64,000 nt of DNA from Tubulanus polymorphus. Taxonomy: Eukaryota > Nemertea > Palaeonemertea > Tubulaniformes > Tubulanidae. How positions within the stretch are numbered: position 1 is the first letter of the stretch; each line of letters starts with the position of its first letter. A model generated the notes under the pieces. It was not told the origin of the DNA. It worked only from the letters and a program-made list of their open reading frames with translations, and made no database searches. Below, piece by piece: positions 39,360 through 45,300 of this stretch. The DNA is taken from contig NC_134030.1 in NCBI RefSeq assembly GCF_964204645.1, forward strand, positions 20,279,110 through 20,343,109, read 5' to 3'. The position numbers were made by a program, and so were the translations under genes.

Positions 39360-42300
39360 TTTATTTTTATGTAGCGTTATTCTCATTACAGACTCGTAAC
39401 GCCTTTAAATAAAACAGGATTTGACATGTGACCTTGTATTTAAGCAGTTTTATCCTTTACACTTGGTTTCTAATTCAGGGTCCGATCCAAGGAATGAAAG
39501 CCACTTGTCCGGGGGGCAAGCATATCTGTAATTTCGCTTGCCCCCTCCAAAAGCTGCTTGCCCTACGCAGGCAATCCGATTGGTGGCACTATCATCCGTT
39601 GTATCGAGTGGGGAAAAAAGCTTTGTGACATAAAATTGCAATAGCGCGGGGGACAAGTGATAATGATAACCTACTCGCCCTGATGAGAATATACTTGTCC
39701 CGGGCAATCGGACAAGTGCTTAGATCGGACCTAGTAATTTGGTTACCGCCTAATTGGGTAAAGAAACAAAATCCTGGTGCAAACTGTACCGATTTTAAGC
39801 GCAGTCTACCGTGCAACTGCTAACATTTCTAATCGCCTATTTCTCAAAATCGATAGTTTTAAAAGAGTTTTTGGCATTTTGCCTGAGAGTTTCAAGCACC
39901 TTTCAGAGCAATTTCTGGAGTTTTTAAATGAATCAAGTAGTCATAGGGACCCTGACCGTATGAATCCTGTTGCATGTTATATCATGGCATCGATAATTTT
40001 GCTTTTCTCGATTTCAACAGCACAATTTCACAAATGCAGCCTATAATCATCAGGTTAAACATGGCCGCCAGACGAGGGTTAAAATATCCTATCGACGATA
40101 TCTCAAACAGAAATTGTCAGATTGATAATTGGAAAATGATCTAGTAGGCAATTAATGTAACGCAATCCTCCGGCAATGGCGCACTAAAATCCAACTATTG
40201 ATTTATCCGTTTTAAAAAACCGTCTGCAAGTATTCGTAATAAAGGCGTCTGCTGCGTGTAGGGGAATAGCTGCAGCTTTCAACATTTCAATTAAAACCTA
40301 ATCTACGACGCGAATCAATTATTACTAGTGTAAACTGCACCGAGTGCTCCGGGGGGGGGGGGTAAGACGGGCGATCTTCTCAAGGCCTGTGTACGCGAAG
40401 TCCGATATTGCCACCATGACCGTTAGTTACATGGACGGGTGTAGGGAAATTGGTAGGTCGGGGTCCAGAAGATAAGAAAAGGTATCTGTCAGATAAAGCA
40501 GCCATATCAACGCCTATTAGCGGGGTCCGACCCTCGTTATCGAGGAACGCGTTTCTTAAGAAATAGTTCCTAAAAGATGCAAATTTCGAGAAGATTAGTG
40601 TAAAATGTCCAGGTTTTTCTAATATCTTGACGAAAAAGGCAACCTCAGTAGGAAGGCGGGGCCAGCGGTCCAGACCCCATGAGATCATCCCCCTAAATCC
40701 TTCTCTGTCCACCCTATCTAAGAACATGTCAGGGTTACTTGGTCACCAAGCCAGTAGCAGGGCTGCCAAACTCTGAAAAATGCTATCAGTAACAAATTGA
40801 CTTATTTTCAGTAACATTTCATTGAAATATGAAAGAAAATGTTCAAATTAATCAGTAATCAACAGTAAGACCCTCAGTAACATCTTTCATATTTCTGTTC
40901 AAATCAATCAGTAATCAACAGTAAGACCCTCAGTTACATCTTTCATATTTCTGTTCAAATCAATCAGTAATCAACAGTAAGACCCTCAGTAACATCTTTC
41001 ATATTTCTGTTCAAATTAATCAGTAATCAACAGTAAGACCCTCAGTAACATCTTTCATATTTCTGTTCAAATCAATCAGTAATCAACAGTAAGACCCTCA
41101 GTAACATCTTTCATATTTCTGTTCAAATTAATCAGTAATCAACAGTAAGACCCTCAGTAACATCTTTCATATTTCTGTTCAAATCAATCAGTAATCAACA
41201 GTAAGACCCTCAGTAACATCTTTCATATTTCTGTTCAAATTAATCAGTAATCAACAGTAAGACCCTCAGTAACATCTTTCATATTTCTGTTCAAATTAAT
41301 CAGTAATCAACAGTAAGACCCTCAGTAACATCTTTCATATTTCTGTTCAAATTAATCAGTAATCAACAGTAAGACCCTCAGTAACATCTTTTATCTGTAC
41401 GCATCTTACAAGTCTAATCAGTATTTCTCGTAATAAAAGAGTAACAAATACTGAAAACAAGCAACAGTTGGCAGCTCTGCATTAGCATGGAGGGGGAGGT
41501 CATGACGAACCGCACAAAATGCGAAAAAGGCCACCAAAAACTGCCCATAAAAGAGTCAGGCTATTTCGATATTTTTGGGCTGTAATCGAGCTCTTACTCT
41601 CAAATACAGTTATTGTAGTCAGGTCCACATACGTAGGCTACACCCACACACAAATCAGACATCGCGACAATTTCGAATAATTGCGACTTTAATCAGACTA
41701 TGAGACTACACAAAAATCTGACCCAATAATTCAACCAAGCCCCCAGTATATAGTAATGTAATTGATATAAACCGCAGCTTAATGAGAATGAACAGTTGAA
41801 TTTGTTGTATACACACACATAATACTGGCGGCAGTTATCGAATTGTGTCCATCATCACGATGATTAATGATGCGAAAAATCAAAACAATTTAATACCAGA
41901 TCTGGTATTTATATCGAATTGAGGAGCGACTATTCGTTAATTCATGGTTAACTAGTACTAACCGAGCTACTGAGTGCCTATTTAACCTAATTGCGCGTAA
42001 TTATCTACTCAAAAACCCATCGTTTAAATAGCTATTAATGATAACAGTCGGTTCGCTAGGTCAGACCTGACGCAGTGACATAACATGATATATCAGCAGC
42101 CTGGAACCGCCATCATACAAGACATTCATGTGTAGTAGTAACCAGAGTAGTAACATCACTTTCAAAATGTCTAATATCTGGTGTTTGTAGTTCATTTTCA
42201 ATTAGAAAAGTCTCAGGTGAAGCACTGGACACATGTGAAGTGTGGACGATCAGTTTTTGAAAGTGTGCTGATAAAATGTCTAATATCTGGTGTTTGTAGT

Positions 42301-45300
42301 TCATTTTCAATTAGAAATGTCTCAGATGAAGCACTGAACACATGTGAAGTGTGGACGATCAGTTTTTGAAAGTGTGCTGATAAAATGTCTAATATCTGGT
42401 GTTTGTAGTTCATTTTCAATTAGAAATGTCTCAGATGAAGCACTGAACACATGCCCCTCGTTGATATTTCCTAGCTAAAGAATATTCTTGGAGCCTAACG
42501 AAATTATGAAGACAACGATAGGGCCCACTCACTGTTATACGGGGCCTACTTTATTTCAACACGACAAACTGCGACAACTCTTTAGTTTGTCACACGCCCT
42601 TAGTTCGACGCTTAAAACATGGTTTCATCACGTGGCTTAACCCAATCCACGACGACACTACATCGAATACTGTGAATTATTGAACGAGAGACCAACATCC
42701 CGCTGTCCAACAGTAACGATCAATAGTCTCCGGCGACTCCCTCCAAGATCATTTCAATCTGATGGAGCTATTTACTGCGTGAATAGCCCTACTGTCGACC
42801 CTAGCAGCAGCAGCAGCATCAGCAGCAGTAGCATCCATACATCAAAAATCAATAATTACTGATGATACCGAAGATGACTGGTCAATATGATGGAATCAGC
42901 TGAGCTACTTAGGTGGGTGTAAAGGTATATGTCTCTTAGCAACACGATCCAGTAACGCTGAGTCATTGACAGCGGTTTATTTCAGTCAGGCTGATACAAG
43001 TTGCACTTCTTGGCAAGGGCAAAATGACATTTCTCTTATATCATTTAAGATCGAGGCCCTCGCACCTAATCCACAACATAGGCCTAATCCTTGAAAGCCG
43101 TTTAGGATCGTCAGAAAAAGTCTTTGCGATAACAAAGTCAAAAGTTGGCGCTTTTAGAAATGAAATAAAATCATTTAAGACCACAGATCTCGTCTCAATC
43201 CACAACATGAATCGTTGATTTGTGAAATTCGTTGTCTACATATAGGCCTAGGGATATGAGATTGAGATATGAGACCTATATGGGATTGAAAGTGCCCGGG
43301 CCCGGTTTTATCGACTGGTATCATCTTTAACCCAGGGTTTAACTGAATAATAAATGAATTGAGTTAGCCCAGCCCTCAGGTAAAAGTTAATAACAGTCTA
43401 TAAAACCTGCATCTGGTTCAAATCACTGCAGAGTCTCACTACGTCATCAGGGCCCGGTTTTATATACTGGTATTACCTTTAAAGGTTTAACTGAATTGAA
43501 AATAAATTGAGTTAGCCCCCGGATTCAAGTTAATACCAGTCTATAAAACCGGGCCCAAGCTATTACGCGGGCAATCATAATTGAACGCGAAATAATTTTG
43601 GATAGGCCTAGACCAATAGTCGAAAGTAAGCACTTTTTTATGAAGACCTTTTTTGAATTTTTTACAAAAGGCACCTCGTTCTAAGGAGCTTAGAAAATTT
43701 TTGTGAAAAGTAAGCACTTTTTTAGCGCTTCGATGCCTGACGAAGCCTAAGGGTAGACACCAGAACTTCATACACATAAATATAACGCTTTAAAAATAAC
43801 AAGTTATAACCGAGAATCAGATATACGCGGAAATAATAACTCAGCCTCGGGGGGGGGCGCGTGACGAAAATCGGTTTTAAATCCGACTTCCTAGATTGCG
43901 AAATCGATGACGCAGATATGATGAACGTCTGTTTAAACGACTCGGGGAAATCATTTCAAACGTATTTCGTTACTCGGAAAAAAAGGCGCAACCTTTCAGA
44001 TTAAGACAGGTTACGACTTTCAGTGCGGTGTATGAATCAGTGATAGATTTTGCTAGTACACCACAATGCGGTGTGTTGATGTAATTAGTAATTATCCCTC
44101 TTGAAAAATGGCAGCACCTGTCAAACATAGTGAAATATTAGTAACTAACGATACACCGCACCACAGTGTAGACGCACTTTAGTGGTATTCCCGTTATTCA
44201 ACACACTAGGGTGGAATTTTTTAAAATTTTCAAATTATCTCCAGCACTGTAGGGTATTAATAGTAAGCACTGAAAGGGTTAAGTGACTCGGGGAAATCAT
44301 TTCAAATGCATTTCGTTACTCGGAAAAAAAGGCGCAACCTTTAAGATTAAGACAGGTTACGACTAGGCCTAAATGAATTTCGGTTTAGGAATGCTGTTAC
44401 ACAGATCTACGCTCTATATTTGAATATATCAATCTGGTTGAGATTTCCACTCGAGGATATTTCAGAGCCAACTATTCAGTGTAGTCGCTTCTCGTTCATT
44501 TACAAATCTCTTATTTTTCCACGTTGTAACACGAATTCCGCGAGCGAGGAATTTCTTGCTTTAAAGTGTTTACTCATTCATTCGTTTTCCCCCGATTTTT
44601 TTTACTTCCCGAGTTTTGGTAGCTTTCGGCAAAATTTGTCAATTCCGAGTTTTCCCCGATCTTTTTAAGATTATTCTGATTTCCTGAGTTTTCCAGGTCA
44701 GCGGCCGCCCAGCTTCTACATGGACATCCACCAGACATTTCTTCTAAGCCAAAGCCAAACCAAAGTTAGGCTTTAGCCTAGTTACTGACTAATTCAACCT
44801 TTCAATTATGGTACTTACTAAACCACAGTTCAGTAACTGACTAAACCAGTCCGTTTACTGACAAAACAATAGTCCATTTACTGACTAAACTGCAGTCCAA
44901 TTAGGCCTACCGCCTCAACCAAGCCGCAGTCCAGTTATAAACTAAACCGCAGTCCAGTTACTGATACTGACTAAAACATGGTTAGGTTTGACTATAAAAC
45001 CAAACAGTCCAGGTAGATAGTTAGGCCTACTTAACTGACTACCATTACCAACCAAGCCCACCACCACGGTACCGACCGGCGACAGTCGTTGTTAGTCGTC
45101 TGACTGACAGACTAAACCAACAATAATGAATATCAAAACCAATCGAGATTAAATGCGTAAAATTGAGGACTAAATATCATTCCAATCATGGAACGACCGA
45201 ACTGGGTCGACATGATATACGACAACGACATTCCGAGATTCTCTCCTCCATTTCAATATTTTCATTAAACAACAAACAGAAAGTGAGTTTGAACGCGGCC

